From positions 23,596,792-23,660,791 of the forward strand of contig OX392532.1 in NCBI GenBank assembly GCA_947623455.1: 64,000 bases of DNA. The letters run 5' to 3'. Source of the stretch: Mimachlamys varia. Its lineage: Eukaryota; Mollusca; Bivalvia; Pectinida; Pectinidae. The notes beneath the pieces are model-generated. The model saw nothing but the letters and a program-made list of their open reading frames with translations. It searched no databases and was not told where the DNA came from. Positions within the stretch are counted from its first letter, which is position 1, and each line of letters opens with the position of its first letter. The position numbers were made by a program, and so were the translations under genes. Positions 1-12,100 of the stretch are shown piece by piece.

Positions 1-457
1 AAAAGATTTTCAGTGAAACCATCCCTTTCCCGTGAAATGTCAGACAGGCCCCACGATAAGCCTCTCCCATGTAATAACAGGGTCATTAACTACGGTTCCT
101 GTAGTAGTAGGGATACAGGGCCATAAATATTACATCAAAGACTGACCACAACTTCGAAGACTATGTAGCACCGTGCTAATGACAATATAACTGACCACGC
201 CATTGAATGGGGGTCTGTTTATTTTGTTAACAGTACCACGTTTTCAATGAGTTCAATGTTAATTCACAGTAATTGACACATTTATGAACATAATTTTGAA
301 TATTGTTTTTGATAATATGATGTAGAATATTTGTAAGTAATCAATTTTGCAAAAAAAAAAAAAACACAAAAAAATCCTTAAGCGTACTCTCAATGCTTTA
401 AACAATGGTTGGCAAGTTCACCAATTTTGTAACAGCAGAAACAAAAAAAAATTTAGC
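1..457. other. Non-genic, nothing recognised
   Basis: No open frame with family resemblance and no clear repeat boundary is visible. An A-run lies at about 349-363. It is on the tail side of the minus-strand tRNA-like element that follows, so it may belong to that element's body. Confidence 0.4.
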
Positions 458-529
458 TCCCAGACCGAGGTTCGAACCCGGGACCCTCCGAACTCTAGAC
501 GAACACTCTACCAACTGAGCTACCAGGTC
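458..529 (-). repeat. tRNA-like sequence, probable SINE head
   Basis: On the minus strand the sequence has a Pol III A box (TAGCTCAGTTGG) and a B box (GGTTCGAACC) at tRNA spacing, a foldable D arm, and a T arm with stem CCGGG/CTCGG. The anticodon-loop position would read AGA (serine), but there is no long variable arm as tRNA-Ser requires. The acceptor stem pairs poorly: GACCTGG against TCTGGGA leaves several mismatches. It therefore looks like the promoter head of a tRNA-derived SINE, or a tRNA pseudogene, rather than a working tRNA gene. The SINE body would run toward lower coordinates; its end was not found. Confidence 0.6.
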
Positions 530-2565
530 GCCGATGAGCGACCCAGTCCGCTACAAGTATAAACATGATAGTTTTGTAAAGTGATTCGTGGACGTGATGC
601 GTATACATGTTTATAGAATTAACGATTAGGAAATTGTCTATGTTTGTTTAACATAGCATCGAATTTAGTCAAAAATGTACAATGTATATAGATACATTGT
701 AATAATTATTTCAAATAATAGTAAAAAGATACTGTCGACACAAAATGTCAAAGAAAGCAGAGTTCTTGTATTTAGACTTCAACAACTTATCAATGAGACT
801 AATATGTACTATGAATATCTCAGAGAGAGAAATGCCAACACTTCATAACGTTAAACATTTACAAATGATGGCCACAAAAGATGATTTTCTATAAAACTGG
901 TATTTTGTCGTGTAAACAGAACAAAATCAATTCTAAAGTTAATAAGGTATTAAGGTTATAATCAACCTTGGGGACAGGCTGATCACTAATGCAGCAGTCA
1001 TTATGTAACGGAGAGTTTTAATTGGCACCACTTAAAAGTTATATGAAAGCATGAGCTGTTGTTCCGGCTAAAAACCAAGTTATGTCACAATATCAGAGCA
1101 CGGGAAATAAAAATAATGTACACATAACATAATAGAAAAAAATGTCTTCTGTATAGTCTATAAAAGATGAAGGTCGTGATTGGCGATCACAAGTTGCTGT
1201 CTTCATGAGCCTTAATCTATTTCTTTTCTTTCAGCGGTCGACAAACAAAACACATTGGGTTCAGACCAAAGTTTTGGAGATGGACAATCGCGACGTGTAA
1301 TCAAACAATGGGTTTATTTTACGAAGAATTAAAGCTACTGTACTGTAAAGTATCAATTGCATTTTTCTGCTTATGGTACAACTGAGAAGAAAACATCTCC
1401 TCTTCATCGTTTTAATAAAGGCAGGGGAAAGACGTCTGAAGAAGAATCTTAAAAATACCAGGTATTAAATGTTATCATGAATCATTACGGATAATCATAT
1501 CCATTGTAATATATATTCAAAACGTTAACCGTACCTTCCATGTACACGTGTTTGTATATGTAGTATATGCATGTATATGTACTGAATTGAAACTGTGTGT
1601 AATTAGCATAAATGTCTGTGTTTATTCATACTAGTTTGAATAGTATCGATAGTTCAGTGTAAACTGTACTGACATGTATTTTAAAACGATTGCTCACATA
1701 AAATTATGTTCGTTGTCAATGTAGTATAGTCGTCATGTCAGGCTTTGGTTAATGTGTTAAACAGTACTAAATGTTCGTGTCAGGTCTAACAGTACAGTCA
1801 GTGGCGATTCTATGAACTTGATTTCCAGCCAAAAAGTGATATATCATCAAATGGGATCGTTTTCTTGTTAATTAACGGCAACACATCGTAAAAGTATCTG
1901 AATGTGAAATTGATCGAATCTGGTTTTTGTAGCCAGGCCTTATGATCCGACATCATATGAAAACAAAAATGAGCCGGGCAGAAGAAGGATATAGACCCAC
2001 AGGAATACCTACACTCTGCTAAAAAGCTTACCACCTATTTCAACAAAGACATTGACAAGGGAACTTGACAATTTCATTTTTCGTCGGATTTTTTCAAAAG
2101 TTTTTTTTTTGCATTTGCTTTTCTCAAGATACGCTTCAACATCTATCTTGGATAAAAAAAAAACCTCTTGAAAAGGAAAGCATTCCTTCTGTTCGTTATG
2201 AGGTGTGGCATATAGTGACAATGTCTAAAGTTCTGATAAAAGAAACATCGCTGAAGAGAATTTGTTCAAGATTGACATATGAAATGTATTCAATCGTATG
2301 GCCAGTGCACCTCCCTATCTAAATATCTAAATTCGGATATTTCTTTCGTGTTCTCAGTCCTCTTCTAGGCATCACTTTTTAGGCCCTTGCTTAGCATCAG
2401 TGACGAGTCTCAGAAGAATAAAACAGTTGTATGGTGCAGTCTAATTCATATTCGGCTTGACTGTATCCTATTTAAATCATAAAGGTGCTCTTCTCTTGTG
2501 CGTCTTTTTTAACAATTCATTGATGAAAACATGTTTGCAACTCTTCAAATCAACTTTTCATTTAT
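530..2565. other. Non-genic, nothing recognised
   Basis: AT-rich sequence with only short chance open frames. No protein family, tandem array or terminal inverted repeat was recognised. Confidence 0.4.
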
Positions 2566-2642
2566 TTATTCATTTATTGACGCTTCGGTATTCTCCGTTT
2601 ATTTTTACATGGTGCCCCTTGTAGTAAGAGAGAATAAGACCA
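2566..2642. repeat. RT-tail repeat pieces beside mariner (left part)
   Basis: Positions 2576-2597 match the plus-strand 3' terminus of the RT-tail family (TTGACGCTTCGGTATTCTC). Positions 2603-2642 match the same family on the minus strand (TTTACATGG, then AGAGAATAAGACCA). The minus-strand piece resumes after the mariner at 3984, so it was split by that insertion. Confidence 0.65.
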
Positions 2643-2644
2643 TA

Positions 2645-3981
2645 CGAGGGGTGTTCCGAAAATAATGTCACTTGCATCGGTGCTCATATAGCGGAAGTGC
2701 TTTTGTTCATTTTAATTTGCTCTGCCCTTCAAAATACTCTCCGCCAGCCAGAACACACCTTTTTAGCCGGTCAATCCATTTTTGGAAGCATTTTTCATAC
2801 TCTTTAATGGGTACACCCATCAGACACTGATAAACAGCAGATCCAAGGGCATTTCTCGAATTGTATCTCCTTCCAGATAAATGATATTTAAGTTTTGGAA
2901 AGAGAAAATAGTCGCAGGGGGCCAAGTCTGGCGAATACGGAGGGTGCGGAAGGATGGTAACCTTCTCCGACTCCAAAAAGTCAGTCACAATACGTGCCTT
3001 GTGAGCGGGTGCATTATCATGCAAAAGTCGGACATACTTAAGTCCTGTTTTGGGGCGGCGACTTTTGTAGTAGTTCTTCAACTTTCTCAGAACAACGTTA
3101 TTGAAGAACTTGCCTGTGACCGTTCTGCCTTTTGGCACCGGGATTTGAATAGCTGGACCCTTATTAGTGAAAAAATAGCATACAAAACTTTCTTTACCGA
3201 TCGTATTTGTTTGGCAATACTTGGGCGTCTGGCATTTTTAGTGGCCCATATTCGGTTGGCAACCTTCCGCTTTGGTTCAAAATAATACACCCAGGTCTCA
3301 TCACCAGTGACTACATTATCAAAAGCCTTTTTACTATATTTTGGGTACATTTTGAGAAGTTTTTTTGCCATTGTTACACGCGTCTTCTTTTGCTCATCCG
3401 TTAACAAATGGGGTATCCATCTTGCATTTATCTTTCTAACTTTTAGGTGTTTCTTCAAAATTGCATGAACTCTTGCTAACGACAAGTTTGTTATTCGAGC
3501 CGATTGTCTTACGGTGAATCGAGCATCAGTTTGGAGGATATTTCGGATTTTTTCTATGTTACCTTTGGTCGTAGTTGTTGCAGGACGACCTGGTTGAGCA
3601 GCATCTTTCAGTTGCTGCTGCCCAGCACTAAATTTACCTACCCACCTACAAACAGTCCTGTGAGACATTTGGCCCTCCCCATAAATGTCACACACCTCGC
3701 GGTGAATATCTACAGCCTTTATGCCGAGTAATGACCTACCTTTTATATAGGCCCTAATTTCAAGAACATTTTAGGCTCGTTTTCCTGTCATTTTGTGTCT
3801 AGTCTAACGAATAGGCTATGAAACGATGTACACTGTACCGAGGCCAGTGAACGTGTGGACGAGATATTTACCTGTGTCACGAGCCAGTGATCACTCAATC
3901 GACACAAGGTGGTTTTGTGCAAAAATTGCACAATTTCCGCGAAATAAAGCACAGATGACATTATTTATGGAACACCCCTCG
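2645..3981 (-). mobile_element. mariner-type DNA transposon, 1337 bp, TA-flanked
   Basis: Both ends are intact. The left terminus 2645-2670 and the inverted right terminus 3956-3981 agree at 24 of 26 positions, beginning CGAGGGGTGTTCC. Each end is bordered by TA (2643-2644 and 3982-3983), the expected Tc1/mariner target duplication. The total length is normal for mariner. The element lies in a minus-strand RT-tail copy whose halves read continuously across the site (AAGACCA and TGTTCC). The transposase inside is broken, so the element could only move with a transposase supplied elsewhere. Confidence 0.93.
2707..3791 (-). pseudogene. mariner transposase, broken by one stop and one frameshift
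   Basis: Reads from an ATG at 3791-3789 to a stop at 2709-2707, about 360 codons, as expected for mariner. An N-terminal helix-turn-helix region (SHRTVCRWVGKF) is followed by the DDD catalytic domain: GDETWVYYF with the first Asp, HDNAPAHKA with the second, and SPDLAPCDYFLF with the third. Exactly 34 residues separate the second and third Asp, the DD34D signature of mariner. Two lesions are visible: an in-frame TAA at codon 7, and a one-base loss in a T-run (minus strand) near 3170-3175 that shifts the frame between the first and second Asp. All catalytic residues remain. It is a recently inactivated copy. Confidence 0.9.
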
Positions 3982-3983
3982 TA

Positions 3984-4025
3984 TGTTCCTAAGAGTACAC
4001 GTTTTCTGCTTCAGTCATGAGAGCG
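3984..4025 (-). repeat. RT-tail repeat copy (right part, beyond mariner)
   Basis: Matches the minus strand of the RT-tail family (TGTTCC, then CTTCTGCTTCA-like sequence) and continues the piece interrupted at 2642. The similarity is decayed and fades after about 4025. Confidence 0.55.
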
Positions 4026-5589
4026 TATGCTTATCAAAAAATTCGTATGGCGCTATAATTCATAGTTTTAAACGATTTTGGAGTATATTGTTTCAGGATA
4101 AATAAACTCCGGTCAAAATAAATATACTGAGGACGAAATCAAGAAAAGCGTCTAGTAGAAGCAAGATTGTCGTACAACTTTAAACATTCCCATTGACGAA
4201 AACAGCGCCTTTAATGCCTTATACAAAAGCTAGCCATGTTATAAACATTATAATACTTTCTTGGTTCAAATGATTAAAACATATCTAACGCTTTCATAAC
4301 ATCACATAATGCTATCAAATTGTACATTATATTCAGTTTATTGATCGATCAAGGTTACTTAGCCTTTGTTTTCTCGATGACAATCTATTACTTCGGTCTT
4401 TTTACCTGGGCATGCTTTCAGTTTTGCCATGACATATTCCAGGGGTGTAGAGGGCGAAGGTGATCGTTACCTACGGATATCGAGTCAAAAATCATTCTGT
4501 TAGAAAAAGTGAAACATTGACTGGCAGTTTATGCCGAGGAACAAGATTTACACAACGCAAACCAGCAAATGTAAATTGCACATGAAATAATTTTTTTTTT
4601 TCGCAAAAACTAGCTGTAAATAGTACCAAACCTATGGTATATAAAATGTCTTGGTCTACTTCGGGGTTTGACGTTGTTTCTATAGACAAGAATAGCATAA
4701 CAAACATTCAAATATTATTTCTGCAAATACGCAACTAAAATGTTTTTTTCATATTGATGATCTGAATTCCTTGAAGTTCAATGACATCAGTCATAAAGAA
4801 AGTCATTAAATTCTTATAATTCGACAATGCAATCAGGCGGACTAACACATCTCAAACATAAACTTAATGAAAAGTTCTGATTTTATTTCTGTAACTGTTC
4901 ATAAACAAGAACAACATACCATAAAGTTCACATTTTATAACAAACACTATAGGCTTCATACCCAAATTTTGTTAAAGGCAAGTAATGCAGTTAAAGGGAG
5001 ACAACTTGGGGCTGACATTTAATAAGGACGTGAACACGAGACACAACAGACACAGTCAGTTACATTTACATGTTTATTTTTCCTCTCAGTTGTACAGCTT
5101 TTCCTTCCAAAGCCCCTAACTTGTCAAATAACCCATACCATGAACATCAAGTTAGTTGTCAGGAATACAAATATCGTCCAATGCATCAAAATTGCTGAAA
5201 AACGTTCAAAAATATTACATTTAAAAGCATTTTCAGCTAAAATGAAAGTGTTCTTAATTGTACGAACCAATATTAAGTCTTTGTACATATTCGAACACAT
5301 CAGCACATTGAGACTGGCCTGTAGTTGTGCACATACTTGTGCTACACAATCAACTGAAGGAAGGATTCTTCCTGCTGCTCAATGAGATTGCCTATTCAAA
5401 TAAGCTGGAAACGTCACACTCGGTTAAATCATGTACACAATACACAACCAAGCATGGTTTCACACCAATGGGATCAATTTACAGCCACAATCTGTATCAT
5501 AGCATAAATACAGAATATACTAGGAACAACTTTTTTAACAAATACTTCCATTCTGAAAATTAATAATAGTCACAAATTGATGTTGATCT
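4026..5589. other. Non-genic sequence downstream of eIF4H
   Basis: No gene recognised. A segment of about 65 bp at 4508-4575 (GACTGGCAGTTTATGC) resembles 7379-7445 in the same orientation. Minus-strand AATAAA-like signals occur here, for example opposite TTTATTTTT at 5074-5082, so part could be a long 3' UTR of the upstream minus-strand gene, but its end cannot be placed. Confidence 0.35.
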
Positions 5590-5828
5590 GGGCCCAGTTG
5601 TTCAAAAAGTGATTAGCTTAGTCAGTGATTAGCCCAAATTTTAATTATCCCGTAACTTTCGAATGAAACCACAGATTAAGTTACAACTTTGCAGATATCA
5701 ACTTTCTAACAGTGTCAATATACATGCAAACTTGTAAGATTTTACCTCGTATATTGACAGAATTATTAAAGTTTGAAAAATGTCGCTAAATAGTGATTAA
5801 GCTAATCACCCTTTGAACAACTGGGCCC
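5590..5828. mobile_element. GGGCCC-ended MITE, 239 bp
   Basis: Terminal inverted repeats begin GGGCCCAGTTGTTCAAA at 5590, mirrored by TTTGAACAACTGGGCCC ending at 5828. The match extends inward through GTGATTAGCTTA. There is no coding capacity. No clear target duplication was seen, so the superfamily (hAT- or Harbinger-like) is undecided. Confidence 0.8.
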
Positions 5829-8800
5829 TTGTTTTTAGGTCTACATTGTGCAAACTAAAAAATAGGTCAAGAGATTGGTTTCTAGTACATGATGAAAATA
5901 TTTTTTTTATAAGAAAGAATGAATGGTGTCAAGGAATAATAAACAAACCAAATATGTGTCTTACATCCAGACACCATACAGACACAACAAGTCATATGTC
6001 ACGTACATATCGGTAAATACTTAAAACTTCCATCCTACTCAGGATTTAGGCCTGGCAAGGGGTGCATCCTCTATCCGTATGTTTTTTTTTACATCATATT
6101 TTGATTCATATAATGATTCACCTTCCTTTTTTAAAATAATAAAATTATATTGCAAATTGCACTGCTTTTTCAAGTAACCAAAATCAACACTTTTAGATCG
6201 TCTCTATTTAAGAGCCTTGCACCTAATTTTCTCTAAAAACCAGTTTAGTCAATTCAAAGTGCTCTATACTTTTAGAATAATTTGTTGCTTATATCTTTAT
6301 TTTCAATTGAAGCAGAAGAGAAAAAGTTTGACTTCTCCAAAATGAAAATCTATAACCCAGCTGCTGTATTTTGTTTTCAGTAAACATTCGATATTCATAG
6401 GAGATTCATTCAGCTGAGTAATTTGGGCTGGATCACGATGATGATGATGAAGAACCGGTAACTTGATCTAGAAAGTTGAGCAGTCCATTAAAGTCAAAGG
6501 TAAATCAAGAATCATTCAAGCCTCAAGTACACATAAATAAAATCTGTCTCAAATATTTTAAGAAATCATTTTACTTGCACCGAGGTGCAAATGGGGAAAA
6601 AAAGTGTTTTTGTTATCTTCACGTAACCAGGAGATCTGGGACCCAGGAAAATTTCTGACTTCACAGTACATCAATACTACATCACCATGTTAGAAAATTA
6701 TATAAACTGTTTATCAAGAATAAAACAGTACTGTACCTACTATTTCAATAAATATATCCAAATCCATCAACAGAAAATTCAACATAATATCACACTAATT
6801 TTCTCATTTCAGTGTTCATATGTAATTTCTTAACAACATTGCAGATTATTATGTTGTTTACTCCAGTGGGAAAAAAGTATCTAACATTGAAAATGTTAAA
6901 CACTGAAACATTTCCTGTTCCAAGAACTTAGTAGACTGGTAGCCCCACAAAGTATAAAATATGGATAAGTTTATCTGAAAAACAATTTAAAACAAAGTTT
7001 CCCTGTAACAAAACCATGTAAATATCTTGAATGATTCCCTACAGCTTTATGTATTTATTAAGAAAAACTAAGTATTTATCAAGTCTACAAGACCTGGTCA
7101 TTGTGTATACATACACACGGTTTAACAATAGAAAAAGTTTGACCTTTCATGTTTAAAATGACTGCTGTGAACACAAGCTTACAATGTCTGATCTATTTGC
7201 TTCCTTCACCAGAAATGTTCCTGGAGTACCTTCAGACTGCACAAACAAAGTCAACTTTTCATTCCGATGAACCACAGCATATAGGAATTGAGGTCTCTCT
7301 ATATGTACCCCACATGTGTTAAAGTTGTAAAGACTCCAAAGGGGGGAAAGTTGCTGGTGACTGCAAGAAATGGGTCGATGACTGGCAGTTTATGCTGAGA
7401 AATAAGAATATTTACACCACACAAACAAGCACACATAAATTACAAGCAACAAATAGCAATCAAAACACATAATTAATGCCTGCTTCCTGTCTTGAGAACT
7501 TTCACATTACTCCTGCAACGAGAGACACAAATCACTATGCCCACATAGGCCGTATGAATTCTGCATCACGGAAAGGTTCACACAATCCTGGTATAAGTGA
7601 TTTAAACTTACATGGCTAGTCATATACTCCTAAACTCTGAAGGTCACTGTCTTGTTTTCCAAAGCATGGATACATGAACATGCTTTGTGGCAAAGCATGC
7701 AACTCTAGTTGTTTAAGCTACTTGTACAAAGGATATTTCACAATTAACAACTTCATTTCTGTATTTGTGAAAGATAACTTAATTTCACTTCAGTACCAAT
7801 AAGACAAAAATACTAATGCATCACTGTATGCACAAAACAAATGTAAGAATCGAAGTTTAGATTTGACTTGGGTACAAATATGTATTTGCTCTATACCGTG
7901 GTACAAATATCATGGTGGGAGTACCTAATGCGAGATGAGGTATGATGGGTGAATACAAACAAGCATATAACGGTTTGGGTCTGTAAACAGTTGATCATAA
8001 ACACAATTCTGTAATGTAAAACATTTTTGTTTAATATAAACCTCTTAAATGTTTACAGCACTGCATCAAAATTAGTTTAAGATTCACAAAAAATAAATAT
8101 TTGTAAATTCTTCTTATGTAAAGGAGCATAACACTTAGTATTTTATATGTACATGATATACTTTCTTAGCTTTTAATTAATTTCAAAAAATAAAAACATA
8201 ATTTTAATTTTTCATTTTCTACAAATAAATCAAATTTAGAATCAAATTTTGGCATCTGATTTGTCATAATAAATCAAACTTCAGTTATGACTATTTAATG
8301 ATCAGATAACAGAATGGTTAAAACACAATGGACATAAACAGGTGTCAGTCTGCGACATTTACATTTTCAAGCACTAGTCCGGAAAAGCAGAATTTAATGT
8401 TTATTCCAACAAATTATATTGAAATTTAAAGACTTTCCACTAGTCCGCACCAAATTTTACTAGTCATGGGCATAGTACTTGTAGCTGACATCGCAGACTG
8501 AGGTGTAAATCGCACTTATCTGTACACGGGTTTCTACAGCATTCAATCAATCATGTTTTTTACACATAAATGGGTGATAATGACAATTTCAAAAACAAAG
8601 AGTCAGTCACATGACCCACAGACGACCAATAAAAAACAGAGTGGCCTTGTCTATGGTTAGCACTTACATGAGACAAGGAAACTTTCCCTTAAATGACAGC
8701 AACTGGAAAAGAAAGAAAAATGTTAAAGACAAATAGGATTACAACGAAATAAAGAAAGTCATTGATATATTTTACCAAATCTTAAACTGTACACATACAC

Positions 8801-8861
8801 TTGTTTTTTTCTAGTTCTCCTTCAGATATTTTAAGACTAATACTACCTCACCTGTATAGTA
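5829..8861. other. AT-rich sequence, possible eIF4H 3' UTR or downstream flank
   Basis: No coding region recognised. A short GAT repeat is present at 6437-6452. This could be 3' untranslated sequence of the minus-strand eIF4H gene, whose stop is at 9120, but no transcript evidence is available and no cleavage site can be fixed. Confidence 0.3.
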
Positions 8862-9028
8862 CAGTAAAACTCCACTTACTCAAAGCCCGTTTACTCAAAT
8901 ATCCCTCATTCGTTGAACAGTTTGTTTGGTCCAAACTAAGTTCCAACTCATTTTACCAACCCCGGCTTACTCAAATACAATGTATTCCTCAAACTATCAA
9001 TCAGGTTAAAAAAAACAGGGTTTCACTG
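8862..9028. mobile_element. Short MITE with CAGT ends and TA target duplication
   Basis: The left end CAGTAAAACTCC and the inverted right end CAGTGAAACCC form short terminal inverted repeats. Both ends are flanked by TA (8860-8861 and 9029-9030). The 167 bp length, TA duplication and CAGT-AAAC ends suggest a pogo/Tc1-like non-autonomous element. Confidence 0.65.
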
Positions 9029-9119
9029 TATTTAGATCAGATACACATGCACAATATTTGATGCTTTAACTCACCTATATATGTTTATTGGCTCTATATA
9101 CATGTGTTAGCCATCCATT

Positions 9120-12100
9120 CTACCTGTTGCTGTTTTCACTTGTGGTTCGCGATCTGTTTTCATTTGGAGCACCTTCTTCTCTGGCCTTGCCAGTTCCAAA
9201 AATACTAGAGTTGCGTGCGACTTCTGCTGTACCTGCCACTGGCTCCTTAACCGTTCGCGGGGCCAATTTCAGTCTGGGCCTGGCTGCTGCCGATTCTGAA
9301 GAATAGCATAATATATATGTAACCATTAAAGGCCTAATATACGTAACCCCAGGAAATTTTTCGTGATTCTGAAAAATTTTGAAAAAACTTCCAGATGATA
9401 ACCATGCAAAAATAAGCTTCAAACGAAGTAAACCTGGGTGGTAACTAACAAGAAACTCTGGACAGAAAAATCCGAAGAATTGAAAATAATTCAGGTGGGC
9501 CCCCTTCAACAACAAGCCGAAGTTAGAAGACAGTTCAAAATGGATGGGTGTTTACAAATACCAGGTTTCAACTGCTGCTGTACCTGTAACTGCAAGAATT
9601 CATCTTGAATATTGCTGATATCAGTTAATCTTAACTAAATCTATAAATATAAAAAAGTTATTAGGCTTTATTTTCACTTCAAGTTTTGCCAAAAGTTACG
9701 TTTATTGGGCCTTTAAACTTACTATTTTGAGGCTGCTTAATCCAAAGCTAGAAGCGTATGAGATAAAGCCTGGACAACTGGTTTTATTTGATATCGGTCA
9801 AAGGTCAAAATACAAGTCAGACAGACCTAATTTAGATAGAGGACACACTGCATCAAAAAGGTAAACCTGTACCCAAAGCATTAAGTTCCTGTGACAAGTA
9901 GTGTACTGGTATGATAAAGAACCGTTGAAAGATGCAATACCCCTTCCCAGTTCCCAATATCAATTGTTTCTGTGGACCCTTAATGAAAGGTACATCCCTT
10001 CTTCAATTTCTCTAAATCATCTATCGTGATATTGATCTTAACTGAGGTAATGACGCTGGAGAGTGTGCACAACAAAACTTGGTTAACAAGTGAAAATTAA
10101 GTTTGAACTATATATAAACTTTATTTATTTAAAAAACAAATTTGAACCTTATATCAATCGTTCTTGCTGGCCTGGATGTTAGTGTACAAGGGGTCTTATT
10201 GTGGGATGAAACCAGAGTGCCCTGATAAAACCCACATGGTGGAGTAGCTGACCCCGTACCTTTTCACGTCTGGTCGGGGAAGTTTGAACTCCACCACAAA
10301 CTACTTTTCTAATTCACACATTTCTGAGTTGCCTTCCACTATATCCAGTGAACTAAACTTGGAATGGCTGTAATAGCAGAATAGTGCCCTCACCTGGGGA
10401 AGGTTCCCTCAGCTCAGCCTGTCCCCCACTGTTCTGTCTCCTTCTATTTTGGCCATCGTCATAGCGATTATATCCTCCTCGGTCTCCCCTTGGACGGTCA
10501 TTATACCGATCTCCTCCATGGTCGTCTCGGTAACCACCACCACCACCTCCGCGGTAACCACCACGGCCACCACCTCTATCACCATGACCTCGGAAGCCAC
10601 CTGAAAAAGTCAACTGTCAGACAACTGTCGCCACAACACACTGAGTGTAGAGTATAAATATTACTGTCATGTCCTACCCTCAGTGAGTATGGAGTATAAA
10701 TATTACCATCATGTCCTACCCTCACTGAGTGTGGTGTATAAATATTACCATCATGTCCTACCCTCACTGAGTGTGGAGCATAAATATTACTGTCATGTCC
10801 TACCCTCACTGAGTGTGGAGTATAAATATTACCATCATGTCCTACCCTCACTAAGCGTGGTGTATAAATATTACCATCATGTCCTACCCTCACTGAGTGT
10901 GGAGTATAAATATTACCATCATGTCCTACCCTCACTGAGTATGGAGTATAAATATTACTGTCATGTCCTACTCTCACTGAGTGTGGTGTATAAATATTAC
11001 CATCATGTCCTACCCTCACTGAGTGTGGTGTATATATATTACTGTCATGTCCTACCCTCACTGAGTGTGGTGTATAAATATTACCATCATGTCCTACCCT
11101 CACTGAATGTGGAGTATAAATATTACCATTGTGTCCTACCCTCACTGAGTGTGGTGTATAAATATTACCATTGTGTCCTACCCTCACTGAGTGTGGTGTA
11201 TAAATATGACCATTGTGTCCTACCCTCACTTAGTGTGGTGTATAAATATTACCATTGTGTCCTACCCTCACTGAGTGTGGTGTATAAATATTACCATTGT
11301 GTCCTACCCTCACTGAGTGTGGTGTATAAATATTACCATCGTGTCCGCCTCCTCCGCGTCCTCCCCCTCGACCACCACGGTATCCTCCACGTCTGTCTCC
11401 CTGTCGGGACTCCGCTACATCCACTCGTAAATTTTTATCCTCAAATAGCTGTAAACAGAACCAAAAACTACAACCACCATTTAAAGGTTATACATCTTCT
11501 ACACAAGAAAAGTTTATACACCATCTAGGAAAAACAATACATATTATATAAATTCTATGAGTGCAGGTCTCGGAATGGGCATGTAGATTTGTCACAAACC
11601 TGACACGATAGCTATGGATATTTACAACATTAAACACAAACCTGACACAATAGCTATGAATACTTGCAGCACAGAACACAAATCTGACATGATAGCTATC
11701 GGATACTTACAGCACAGAACACAAACATGACATGATAGCTATCGGATACTTACAGCACGGAACACAAACCTGACAAAATAGCTATGGATACTTACAGCAC
11801 GGAACACAAATCTGACACGATAGCTATCGGATACTTACAGCACGGAACACAAACCTGACATGATAGCTATCGGATACTTACAGCACGGAACACAAATCTG
11901 GCACGATAGCTATCGGATACTTACAGCACGGAACACAAATCTGACATGATAGCTATCGAATACTTACAGCACGGAACAAAAATCTGACACGATAGTTATG
12001 GATACTTACAGCAAGGAACACAAATCTGACACGATAGCTATCAGATACTTACAGCACGGAACACAAACCTGACAAAATAGCTATGGATACTTACAGCAAG

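Noticed and set aside
458..529. Functional tRNA gene
   Set aside because: The acceptor stem does not pair well and the anticodon identity conflicts with the arm structure.
10579..11229. Minus-strand 216-codon repetitive frame read as a protein
   Set aside because: It is the intron 5 minisatellite read through into exon 6; proper donors and acceptors remove it. A variable in-frame use is noted as a finding only.
10683..11528. Long plus-strand open frame of 281 codons with a repeated [12 protein letters not shown] unit
   Set aside because: The frame stays open only because the 42 bp repeat is a multiple of three. It is antisense to eIF4H intron 5.
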